Source: CAZKDV01 sp964551645 (GTDB lineage: Bacteria; Bacteroidota; Bacteroidia; Bacteroidales; DTU049). Taken from it: a stretch of DNA of 16,285 nt. Within the stretch, counting starts at the first letter, position 1; every line of letters starts with the position of its first letter. The stretch lies in assembly GCA_964551645.1 (NCBI GenBank), contig CAZKDV010000053.1, positions 1-16,285 on the forward strand, read 5' to 3'. Below the pieces are notes generated by a model. That model was not told where the DNA came from, ran no database searches, and worked only from the letters and a program-made list of their open reading frames with translations. Below are positions 1-6,982 of this stretch, in pieces. A program made the translations under genes and the position numbers.

Positions 1-91
1 TGTTCCAATCTATTTGACTTTTCAGATAGCGTTCAAAACGCATATCTGTTTCTTCTAATTTGCGATAAAATGCTGAAAATAATTGTTTCAT
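1..91 (-). CDS. Partial AAA-type ATPase (DUF4143-like family), N-terminus only
   Basis: Only the first 30 codons are visible, reading leftward from the ATG at 91 and running off the window. The peptide starts MKQLFSAFYRKLEETDMRFE and continues to KSQIDWN. In established Bacteroidota ATP-binding proteins of the AAA/DUF4143 type, an N-terminal helix ending in an IDWN-like motif comes just before the Walker A loop, and this fragment matches that pattern from memory. The Walker A itself is outside the window, so the assignment is provisional. Such ATPases are accessory genes of poorly known function. The start is supported by a TATCTTTG promoter element 8 bases upstream, which implies a nearly leaderless transcript. 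A large inverted repeat sits further upstream and may control the gene. Confidence 0.55.
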   Translation of the reverse strand, partial: MKQLFSAFYRKLEETDMRFERYLKSQIDWN

Positions 92-99
92 ATCTTTTG

Positions 100-132
100 C
101 AAAGATATGAAATGTATTTTACAGAATACAAA
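100..132 (-). promoter_or_regulatory. Bacteroidota-type promoter of the left-edge ATPase gene
   Basis: On the minus strand a TATCTTTG -7 element (107-100) is preceded, 21 bp away, by TTTG (132-129). This fits the Bacteroidota consensus TTTG, about 17-23 bp, TAnnTTTG. Transcription would begin near 94-96, leaving only a few bases before the ATG at 91. The TTTG lies inside the left arm of the inverted repeat at 113-163. Confidence 0.6.
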
Positions 133-163
133 ATTTTATCATTTTTGTATTCTGTAAAATACA
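113..163. repeat. Perfect 21-bp inverted repeat (operator-like)
   Basis: Positions 113-133 and 143-163 are exact reverse complements of each other, separated by 9 bases. Each arm also contains a smaller dyad (GTATT, six bases, AATAC; and its mirror), so the site looks like two copies of a smaller palindrome facing each other. It overlaps the -33 element of the ATPase promoter, which is where a repressor would be expected to bind. It lacks a following T-run on the gene side, so an operator is more likely than a terminator. It could also be a cruciform or a mobile-element end. Confidence 0.7.
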
Positions 164-175
164 AAAACTACAATT

Positions 176-265
176 TTATAATTCTTTTAAGAAGTTAAAA
201 TAGAGTTTATCTTTTTTCTCTTTTATTTCGTCTATTTTTTGTTTTGATAAGTCCACTTTGAAACA
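176..265 (-). pseudogene. Possible C-terminal remnant of an unidentified gene
   Basis: Reading leftward from 265 to a TAA at 178-176 there are 29 codons giving a protein-like stretch that includes FKVDLSKQKIDEIKEKKDKL and ends FNFLKEL. It has no start codon, and three stop codons (TAA, TAA, TGA) lie immediately upstream in frame. It abuts repeat copy A (from 282), so it could be the end of a gene whose front was lost when the repeat region arrived. The lysine-rich composition could also arise by chance in A-rich DNA. I do not recognise a family. Confidence 0.25.
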
Positions 266-281
266 TCATTATTATATCCCA

Positions 282-380
282 TTGAGCAATTTGCAAAACA
301 AACCAAAATTTGTTCAATTTCACGAAAAAATTCGGATATTCATCAATTTCGAGTAATTTGAGCTAATTGCTATGAACTTA
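282..380 (+). repeat. Dispersed intergenic repeat, copy A (short, diverged)
   Basis: These 99 bases align without gaps to 12705-12803 with 11 mismatches (about 89% identity). They match only the first two thirds of that copy; similarity stops at 380. Copy A keeps a small hairpin, CGAA-AAAA-TTCG at 323-334, corresponding to the CCGAA-GAAA-TTCGG hairpin of the other copies. All three copies have the same orientation. No open frame is preserved among copies, so this is a non-coding element. Confidence 0.85.
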
Positions 381-549
381 CACTAATAGAATTGCCTTTG
401 AACTAACTTATAAACTCCATTATATTGTGTTTTATTCAAAATATCTTACCTTAGTTGTAAAATGCTATAAAATTGCAGTTTGTTTTTCTACAAATAAAAA
501 TCTTTTTGAATTTTAGTTAGAAAAAACATTTACTTATCAATTAATAAAT
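381..549. other. AT-rich intergenic stretch with nothing recognised
   Basis: No convincing open frame, RNA gene or strong hairpin is visible between repeat copy A and the promoter element at 550. The stretch is very AT-rich and would contain the upstream part of the promoter for the CotH gene, but I see no TTG or TTTG at the proper distance from the -7 box. Confidence 0.5.
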
Positions 550-557
550 TATTTTTG
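550..557 (+). promoter_or_regulatory. -7 promoter element of the CotH-like gene
   Basis: TATTTTTG matches TAnnTTTG. It predicts a transcript start near 563-565, about 15 bases before the ATG at 579. It also argues against a TTG start at 555, which would lie inside the promoter. No clear -33 TTTG is present. Confidence 0.5.
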
Positions 558-578
558 CATTTACTTTACACGCTTGTT

Positions 579-2891
579 ATGAGAGCTTTAGTTTATTTGT
601 GTTTGATGATGGCTTTTTTAGTTGCAAATAGTCAAGAAATCTTTATTAATGAATTTATGTCATCAAACAATAAATTTATTTTTGATGAAGACAATGAAGA
701 TAGTGATTGGATTGAAATATATAATGCTTCAACAGATACTATTTGGCTTGCAAATTATTGTATTTCTGATAATGTAAACAAACTGACAAAATGGTGTTTC
801 CCAGATACAACTATAAGACCGGGAGAATTTATGTTAGTATTTGCTTCTGGTAAGGACAGAGCAAAGTCCGGAAGCGAGTTGCATACAAATTTTAAAATAA
901 GTGCTTCGGGAGAAAATTTGCTTTTATCTAAAAATGGACTTTTAATTCAACATATTGATGTTATTGAATTAGAAACAAATACAAGTTATGGTTCGTATCC
1001 TGATGGAACATTGAATTATTTTGTTTTTTCTCAACCTAGTCCGGGTTTGCCCAATTATATCAATCCTGCTGATGATTTTATTTCATTTTCTCAAAGAGGT
1101 GGCATTTATGATAAAGCCTTTTCATTGACCATCACAACACAATCGGATAATAGAATATTTTATACACTTGATGGAAGCACTCCTAGTGTTTCTTCTTTGC
1201 TTTATACAGAGCCTTTGGTTTTAAATCATAATCTTTGTTCGCCACAAAATATTTCTTTTATACAAATTTCTCCTCCTCAATATTTTTATCCAAACAATTC
1301 TGCAGATATTTTAAAATCTATAGTGATAAAAGCGGCTGCTTTTGATAGCGAAGATAATCGTGTTTCTTCGGTTGAAACAAATTCTTATTTTATTAAAGAA
1401 TTAAATGTAAAACACAATTTGCCTATTATTTCTATTACTGCTAATTATGATGATTTGTTTGACGAGGCAAATGGAATATTAGTACCCGGAATTTATCAAG
1501 ATCCTGCAAATGTTGATTGGACTGGGAATTATTATATGAGCGGAATTGAATGGGAAAGAGAAATATTTGTTGAGTTTTATGAGCCAAATAATAAAATAGG
1601 TTTTAGACAAGACGCAGGTTTGCGAACACATGGCGGAAATAGTCGCAGATTTCCTCAAAAAGGACTTCGTTTGTATGCCAGAAAAGAATATGGAAATTCA
1701 AATTTTAATTATCAAGTTTTTTCGGACAGAAAAACTGATAAGTATAAAAGATTGGTATTAAGACCTTTTGAATCTTCGTGGACAAATGCCGGAATTGAGG
1801 ATTATATAGCTCAAAAAAGCATAGGAAAGTTAAATATAGATAGATTAGCTTCAAGACCGATTATATTATATATTAACGGAGAATATTGGGGAATCTACAC
1901 TTTGCAAGAAAGAATAGACCAGCACTATATTTCAACATATAATGATTGCAATCCGGATAGTATTGATTTGATTACTAATTGGTTTGGGAATGTAGATAAT
2001 GGTTCGGCTGATGATTTTCTTGATTTGTTTAGTTTTATAAACAATAATGATTTAAGCATAAAATCAAATTATGAAGCAGTTGAAAACAGAATGGATATTG
2101 ACAATTTCATTGATTATCAGATATTCCAGATTTTTATAATAAATTATGATTGGCCTGCAAATAATATGAAATGTTGGCGATCAAATCAAAAGGGAAGCAA
2201 GTGGAGATGGATATTTTATGATGGAGATGCAGGTTTGTATAATACAGAATATAAAATATTTGAACATGCAATGTCAGAGGCTGTCAAAGATTGGCCCACA
2301 AATGCAGTAGCAACTTTATTTTTCAGAAAACTGCTTGAAAATCAAGTATTTAAAGATAAATTTTTCTATCGCTTAGAGCAAGTTTTAAATGATGATTTGG
2401 CATATTCTACACTAAAACCACTTTTTATATCAATATTTGAAGAAATTGAACCAGAAATATCGTTACAGTCTAAGCGATTTGCAAAACCACTAAGCGATAC
2501 AAATTGGTATAATAGCATGAGCAATATTGACGACTTTCTTTCTCTTATGCCGTGTGTAATTAAAGAATCTGTAAAAAAAATATTTGATGTTGATTTATAC
2601 ATTACTTCATGTGATGACTCAAAACCTAATAAAGACACTAAAGATATTGTTTTATACCCAAATCCGAATAGAGGAACATTTTCCTTGAATTTTACTTCAT
2701 CAAGCATTGGAGTAGCCAATATTTATATAGTAAATAGCTTTGGTCAGACTGTTTTTTCGCAAACTGACCAAATAATTGACATAGACAATCATTTAGGATT
2801 TGAAAATTTAAACTTGCCTCAAGGAGTGTATATTGCAGTAATAGTAATACACAAAAAAGTGTTTTCAACTAAATTTTTGGTAGTAGAATAA
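579..2891 (+). CDS. Secreted CotH-kinase-like protein with lamin-tail domain and T9SS sorting tail
   Basis: This is a 770-residue exported protein. An N-terminal signal peptide spans residues 1-18, with a likely cut after VANS. It is followed by a lamin-tail domain (about 19-125; INEFMSSN, then DWIEIYN), a chitobiase-type beta domain (about 175-215; FYTLDGSTPS), a CotH-like kinase domain (about 280-635; YINGEYWGIYTLQER at 431, WRWIFYDGDAG at 542, with Asp548 and Asp550 as likely metal/catalytic residues) and a C-terminal type IX sorting domain starting YPNPNRG at 693. CotH proteins in spores are protein kinases; the role of bacterial exoprotein versions is unknown. The T9SS tail means export across the outer membrane. 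The ATG at 579 was chosen because the upstream TTG at 555 lies within the -7 promoter box. It is a single-gene unit that ends directly against the convergent neighbour. Confidence 0.88.
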   Translation: MRALVYLCLMMAFLVANSQEIFINEFMSSNNKFIFDEDNEDSDWIEIYNASTDTIWLANYCISDNVNKLTKWCFPDTTIRPGEFMLVFASGKDRAKSGSELHTNFKISASGENLLLSKNGLLIQHIDVIELETNTSYGSYPDGTLNYFVFSQPSPGLPNYINPADDFISFSQRGGIYDKAFSLTITTQSDNRIFYTLDGSTPSVSSLLYTEPLVLNHNLCSPQNISFIQISPPQYFYPNNSADILKSIVIKAAAFDSEDNRVSSVETNSYFIKELNVKHNLPIISITANYDDLFDEANGILVPGIYQDPANVDWTGNYYMSGIEWEREIFVEFYEPNNKIGFRQDAGLRTHGGNSRRFPQKGLRLYARKEYGNSNFNYQVFSDRKTDKYKRLVLRPFESSWTNAGIEDYIAQKSIGKLNIDRLASRPIILYINGEYWGIYTLQERIDQHYISTYNDCNPDSIDLITNWFGNVDNGSADDFLDLFSFINNNDLSIKSNYEAVENRMDIDNFIDYQIFQIFIINYDWPANNMKCWRSNQKGSKWRWIFYDGDAGLYNTEYKIFEHAMSEAVKDWPTNAVATLFFRKLLENQVFKDKFFYRLEQVLNDDLAYSTLKPLFISIFEEIEPEISLQSKRFAKPLSDTNWYNSMSNIDDFLSLMPCVIKESVKKIFDVDLYITSCDDSKPNKDTKDIVLYPNPNRGTFSLNFTSSSIGVANIYIVNSFGQTVFSQTDQIIDIDNHLGFENLNLPQGVYIAVIVIHKKVFSTKFLVVE

Positions 2892-3896
2892 TTATTTGTC
2901 AATATCTGTAAGCATAATGTTGCACCCTCTTGCATCTGAAGCATCTAATCTTCCTAAAACTTCAAAAAATCTGTTTGAGTGCATAACTCCAATATCATCA
3001 GTAGCTATAAATGGACACGAATAAATATTTGCAAAATCAATAATATTAATTCCTCCGGTTTGTTCTGTTTTTATGATGTTAAAAGGGTCGTTAATATCTC
3101 TTATTAATATTTTCATCCATGGCGGACTCTGATAAAATCCCTCTTTTTGCGAATATGCTTGAGACATTAATTCTGTCATACTATATTCAGAATGAATGTG
3201 TTCAACAGAAAAAATAGCTTGTATTTGTGCATGTAATTCTTTGCGTATCATTTCCTTGCGTCTACCTTTCATTCCGCCGGTTTCCATAACAATTAATTCT
3301 GGAAAGTCAATTCCGAAATCAATTCCGAAATCCAAAAGAGCATAACTAACCCCAAAAAGAATTGTTTTTTGATTTTCTTTATGTAATTGTGATAATGTGC
3401 TTTTTAGTTCGGAAAAATTATGCAAATAAAAGCCATTTAATTTGTGTTTTGATTTTTTCATCAAATTTTGCACCATAAATATTAGCGAAGAGTTTCCTTG
3501 TTCTATATATGATGGTAATAATGCAAGAATAGCGTATTTTTCGCAATTTTCATAAAAATGCTCAAATCCTTTTATTGAACTATTAATGTATAAATTTTCA
3601 TCAACAATATAATGCTTGCTTCTAACTTGTCCAAGTGTTCCGCTACTCATAAAAATTGTACTTTCAAACTTATTATTAATGAGTACCTTATGAGTTTTGA
3701 ACAATGAAATCGGTAAAAAGGGAATGTTTTCTATAGTTTTTATAGTTTCTGGTTTTATCCCAATAAGCTTACAGAATTTATTGTACAGTTTGTTATTGTT
3801 ATAGTGTAAATTGAAAAGTTCAATGGCAAAATTGTTGAAAGCATTTTTATTGTTTATTTCAAACATCTTGTTTTTATACTCTTTTAATGTTCGCAT
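2892..3896 (-). CDS. LuxE-type acyl-protein synthetase family protein
   Basis: This 334-residue protein resembles the LuxE / acyl-protein synthetase family, related to adenylate-forming ligases. Visible motifs are SSGTLG (84-89, phosphate-binding loop), ETGGMKGRR (205-213), HSEYSMTEL (235-243), ATDDIG (298-303) and GRLDASDARG (315-324). In luminous bacteria LuxE activates fatty acids as acyl-AMP and carries the acyl group on a cysteine. Here there are no luxC, luxD or luxAB neighbours, so the substrate is unknown; it may activate a carboxylic acid for cell-surface or secondary metabolism. The sequence contains a small internal duplication, GIDFGIDF (191-198). The stop codon touches that of the CotH gene. 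A TATTTTTG box at 3958-3951 could be its promoter. A second Met at residue 11 is an alternative start. Confidence 0.75.
   Translation of the reverse strand: MRTLKEYKNKMFEINNKNAFNNFAIELFNLHYNNNKLYNKFCKLIGIKPETIKTIENIPFLPISLFKTHKVLINNKFESTIFMSSGTLGQVRSKHYIVDENLYINSSIKGFEHFYENCEKYAILALLPSYIEQGNSSLIFMVQNLMKKSKHKLNGFYLHNFSELKSTLSQLHKENQKTILFGVSYALLDFGIDFGIDFPELIVMETGGMKGRRKEMIRKELHAQIQAIFSVEHIHSEYSMTELMSQAYSQKEGFYQSPPWMKILIRDINDPFNIIKTEQTGGINIIDFANIYSCPFIATDDIGVMHSNRFFEVLGRLDASDARGCNIMLTDIDK
3307..3330. repeat. 12-bp perfect tandem duplication inside the LuxE-like gene
   Basis: The unit tcaattccgaaa occurs twice back to back. It encodes the GIDF repeat at residues 191-198 and keeps the reading frame. 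Confidence 0.85.
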
Positions 3897-3903
3897 ATTT
3901 TTG

Positions 3904-3911
3904 TATTTTTG
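3904..3911 (+). promoter_or_regulatory. -7 promoter element of the lipoprotein gene
   Basis: TATTTTTG matches TAnnTTTG and lies 29 bases before the ATG at 3941, predicting a leader of roughly 23 bases. No good -33 TTTG is seen. It sits 8 bp outside the start codon of the divergent LuxE-like gene. Confidence 0.45.
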
Positions 3912-3940
3912 TCGTTTAATCTAACACTACTTTGCCATAT

Positions 3941-4459
3941 ATGAAAATGTCAAAAATACAAATAATCATTTTATTTATTAGTATTATTGTCGTTTCGTGC
4001 ATGAAAAGAGAGGAATATCCTATTGTGCCATATATTGAATTTAAAGATTTTTATGTAGTTAAAGATACTGTTGAAAATAAGGAAATTGGAGTATTTTCTA
4101 TAACATTTACCGATGGAGACGGAGATATTGGATTATCTTCACAAGACACTTTGCCTCCTTTTCATCCGAATGGAGAATTTTATTATAATTTTATTATGAC
4201 TTTTTTTCAAGAGATAAAAGGGAAGATGCAGAAGATAGATGCTCTTTACACAAGTCGCATTCCTCCTATAAATCCCGATGATTATTCTCAAAATTTAAAA
4301 GGTGAAATAAAAATCGAATTGGATATTTCAATCCTTCGGACAATTCTGGAAAGCAATAAAATTCAAATGGAAACATATATTTATGATAAAGCTTTGCATA
4401 AAAGCAATGTCGTTACATCTCCTATTTTTATACTACCTGAATTTGAAAAAAACAACTGA
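3941..4459 (+). CDS. Lipoprotein with DGDGD calcium-loop-like motif, unknown function
   Basis: This 172-residue protein begins with a lipoprotein signal peptide: hydrophobic residues 6-18, then VVSC with the likely lipidated Cys at 20, so it should be anchored to a membrane. A TFTDGDGDIGL segment at 55-65 places Asp58, Asp60 and Asp62 in an arrangement like calcium-binding loops. Similar TDGDGDIG-bearing lipoproteins are common in Bacteroidota but have no known role that I can name. The ATG at 3941 is preferred over the TTG at 3932. The gene precedes gldF in the same direction with 42 bp between them, but gldF has its own promoter starting within the end of this gene, so co-regulation is partial at most. 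Confidence 0.75.
   Translation: MKMSKIQIIILFISIIVVSCMKREEYPIVPYIEFKDFYVVKDTVENKEIGVFSITFTDGDGDIGLSSQDTLPPFHPNGEFYYNFIMTFFQEIKGKMQKIDALYTSRIPPINPDDYSQNLKGEIKIELDISILRTILESNKIQMETYIYDKALHKSNVVTSPIFILPEFEKNN
3951..3958 (-). promoter_or_regulatory. Candidate -7 element for the LuxE-like gene
   Basis: On the minus strand the sequence is TATTTTTG, 54 bases upstream of the LuxE-like start at 3896. It lies inside the first codons of the divergent lipoprotein gene, and no -33 element is seen, so support is weak. Confidence 0.25.
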
Positions 4460-4473
4460 AATAACTAATTTTG
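4442..4473 (+). promoter_or_regulatory. Promoter of the gldF-gldG-DUF4340 operon
   Basis: TTTG at 4442-4445, a 20-bp spacer and TAATTTTG at 4466-4473 give a full Bacteroidota-type promoter. Transcription would start near 4480, about 22 bases before the gldF ATG. The -33 part lies within the last codons of the lipoprotein gene. Confidence 0.65.
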
Positions 4474-4501
4474 CTAATTTTTAAAATGTAAGATAAAACT
4501 A

Positions 4502-5233
4502 ATGTTTGCAATTTTTAATAAAGAACTTCACTCATTTTTTAGTTCATTAATAGGTTACATCGTGATTGTAATTTTTTTATTAATTAATGGGCTTTTTTTG
4601 TGGATTTTTCCTCTCAGTTTCAATATTCTTGAGTTTGGGTATGCGTCACTTGAAAGTCTTTTTATGTTGTCTCCTTTTGTGTTTTTATTCCTTATTCCTG
4701 CTATTACAATGCGTTCGTTTTCAGAAGAAAAGCGAATAGGAACAATCGAACTGTTAATGACTAAACCATTGACCGAAATACAAATCATTTTAGGAAAGTA
4801 TTTAGCTACACTTGTGTTACTTGTTTTTTCGCTAATTCCAACTTTTGTGTATTATTATACCGTTCATAACTTGGGGTTTCCGAAAGGTAATCTTGATGTC
4901 GGGGGGACATGGGGAGCGTATATTGGATTATTGTTCTTAGGTGCGGCTTTTGCAGCAATTGGACTTTTTGTTTCCTCAGTTGCTAATAGTCAGATTATAG
5001 CTTTTATAATATCCGTTTTTCTTAGCTTGTTCATATATATTGGTTTTGATTTTATATATGAGATAGCAATTTTTGGAAAATTTGATTTATTTATAAAATC
5101 TCTTGGAATCAACGAACATTATGTATCAATGAGTAGAGGAGTTATTGACACGCGAGATATTTTATATTTTCTGAGCTTAATTGTAATATTTCTTTTATTG
5201 ACTAAAATTTCTTTAGAAAAAAGAAAATGGTAA
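4502..5233 (+). CDS. gldF: Gliding-motility ABC transporter permease GldF
   Basis: This 243-residue ABC-2-type permease has six predicted membrane helices, at about 15-37, 52-70, 97-120, 136-158, 164-186 and 219-234. The cytoplasmic loop RSFSEEKRIGTIELLMTKPL (71-90) is typical of the family. GldF works with GldG and the ATPase GldA in a transporter linked to gliding motility in Flavobacterium-type bacteria; what it transports is unknown. Adjacency to gldG (13 bp apart) supports the name. The GldA gene is not in this window, which is usual because gldA is often unlinked. The gene is expressed from the promoter at 4442-4473. Presence of gldF/gldG does not by itself prove gliding, since non-motile Bacteroidota also carry them. 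Confidence 0.9.
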   Translation: MFAIFNKELHSFFSSLIGYIVIVIFLLINGLFLWIFPLSFNILEFGYASLESLFMLSPFVFLFLIPAITMRSFSEEKRIGTIELLMTKPLTEIQIILGKYLATLVLLVFSLIPTFVYYYTVHNLGFPKGNLDVGGTWGAYIGLLFLGAAFAAIGLFVSSVANSQIIAFIISVFLSLFIYIGFDFIYEIAIFGKFDLFIKSLGINEHYVSMSRGVIDTRDILYFLSLIVIFLLLTKISLEKRKW

Positions 5234-5246
5234 TACTTTACAAACT

Positions 5247-6971
5247 ATGAAAACACCTAATAGAAAAGATACAAAAAGAAATAACCTTATACAATTTGCT
5301 TTGCTTATTATCATAGTGATATTTCTTAATATTATTGGAAGTTATACTTTCAAACGCATTGACCTCACAACTGAAAAAAGATATACGCTTTCGCCAAATA
5401 CTAAAAAAATTATTAAAGAATTAGATGATATTATCTATTTTCGAGTGTTTTTAGAAGGCAGTTTGCCAGCACAATATAAAAAACTCAGAAACGAAACTAA
5501 AATTATGCTTGATGAGTTTCGTTCATACAACAAACAAAACATTCAATATGAATTTATAGATGTTATTGCGGATAAAGATAGAAGACAAATACACGATATT
5601 ATCTATGATTTTAGAAGTAAAGGAATACAACCAATAATTGACAGACAAGGATCGGAAACCGAAGTATCTGAAAAAATTGTAATTCCAGCAGCAATAGTAA
5701 CTTATGGCGAAAGAGAAATGCCAATATCTTTGCTGGTTTATTCTTTAGGTTCTCAAGCAAGCAATACCGAGTTTTTAATAAATAATTCTATACAAGCTCT
5801 TGAATTTAAATTAGCCGATGCAATTAGAAAACTTACAATAGTTAATAAGCCGAAAGTTGGGATTTTAATTGAGAACTCATCTTTAAAAGATGTTCAAATT
5901 GCAGATGCACAAACTGCACTTTCAGAATACTATAATGTTGAAAAAGTTCGTCTTGATGAGCAATTTCATTCACTAAGAGGCTTTCAAGGTTTAATTATTG
6001 CAAAACCTGATTCTGCTTTTAGCGAGAAAAATAAGTTTATAATTGACCAATTTATTATGAAGGGTGGCAAGGTAATGTGGTTTGTTGATGCTGTTAGTGC
6101 CGAAATAGATAGCTTGAGAAATAAGCCAAACACAGTAGCAGTGTCAAAGCAACTTAATTTGGAGGATATGCTTTTTAAGTATGGCGTTAGGATAAATACC
6201 GATTTGCTGCTTGATGTTAAGGCTATTCCTATCCCTATTGTAACAGGCATGAAAGGAGATCATCCAGATATTGAACTACATTCGTATCCCTTTTTTCCTA
6301 TGGTATTTACTCAAAATCTTCATCCTATTGTTCATAACCTAAATCCTATAAAAACAGAATTTGTGAGCAGTATTGATACCGTTGGGGGAAAAGGAATCAA
6401 AAAGTCGGTTTTGCTTACTACCTCTCAATTTTCGAGAAAAATGAATACTCCTGCAACAGTTAGTATAGATTTATTATACCAAGAGCCAGAGCGTGCATTG
6501 TATAATAAGGCAAATATCCCAATTGCTGTGTTGCTTGAAGGCGAATTTGAAAGTGTATTTTTAAATAGATTGCCTGCTGAAATTGTCGAAAGTACGGATA
6601 TTAACTATTTTGAAAAAAGTATTCCAAATAAAATGATTGTCGTGTCTGATGGCGATATGATTAAAAATCAGTTTGTGTGGAGTGAAGGAAAGTATATGGT
6701 GTATCCCTTAGGTTTTGATAAACATACAAATACCACATTCGGGAATAAAGACTTTTTATTAAATTCTATGAGCTATTTGTGCGATGAGAACAATTTGCTC
6801 GACATTCGCTCAAGAGAGTTGAAAATCAGACTCTTAGACAAAGAAGCTATAAAAAAAGACAGATTAAAATGGCAACTAATAAATATGCTTATTCCGATTG
6901 TTTTTGTTGCTTTCATTGGATTACTTTTTATATTTCTACGAAAAAGGAGCATGTATTATTTTAACTCTTAA
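5247..6971 (+). CDS. gldG: Gliding-motility ABC transporter auxiliary component GldG
   Basis: This 574-residue protein has one membrane helix near the N-terminus (about 15-33), a large periplasmic region and a C-terminal helix (about 546-563) followed by a short basic tail. That is the layout of GldG proteins (ABC-type uncharacterised transport system domain). The conserved stretch after the first helix contains RYTLSPNTKKII and an FRVFLEG segment. It is annotated in many genomes as the substrate-binding part, although its ligand is not known. It lies 13 bp after gldF and 11 bp before the DUF4340 gene, so all three should be on one transcript. Length is close to that of known GldG proteins. 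Confidence 0.9.
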   Translation: MKTPNRKDTKRNNLIQFALLIIIVIFLNIIGSYTFKRIDLTTEKRYTLSPNTKKIIKELDDIIYFRVFLEGSLPAQYKKLRNETKIMLDEFRSYNKQNIQYEFIDVIADKDRRQIHDIIYDFRSKGIQPIIDRQGSETEVSEKIVIPAAIVTYGEREMPISLLVYSLGSQASNTEFLINNSIQALEFKLADAIRKLTIVNKPKVGILIENSSLKDVQIADAQTALSEYYNVEKVRLDEQFHSLRGFQGLIIAKPDSAFSEKNKFIIDQFIMKGGKVMWFVDAVSAEIDSLRNKPNTVAVSKQLNLEDMLFKYGVRINTDLLLDVKAIPIPIVTGMKGDHPDIELHSYPFFPMVFTQNLHPIVHNLNPIKTEFVSSIDTVGGKGIKKSVLLTTSQFSRKMNTPATVSIDLLYQEPERALYNKANIPIAVLLEGEFESVFLNRLPAEIVESTDINYFEKSIPNKMIVVSDGDMIKNQFVWSEGKYMVYPLGFDKHTNTTFGNKDFLLNSMSYLCDENNLLDIRSRELKIRLLDKEAIKKDRLKWQLINMLIPIVFVAFIGLLFIFLRKRSMYYFNS

Positions 6972-6982
6972 AACTATTTTTT

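Noticed and set aside
555..578. TTG start for the CotH-like protein
   Set aside because: The TTG lies inside the TATTTTTG promoter box, and the ATG at 579 gives a proper signal peptide.
2366..2719. Leftward 117-codon open frame inside the CotH gene
   Set aside because: It is a shadow on the opposite strand of a well-supported gene, with no recognisable family. The other short antisense frames within gldF, gldG, the DUF4340 gene, the kinase gene and hydE were rejected for the same reason.
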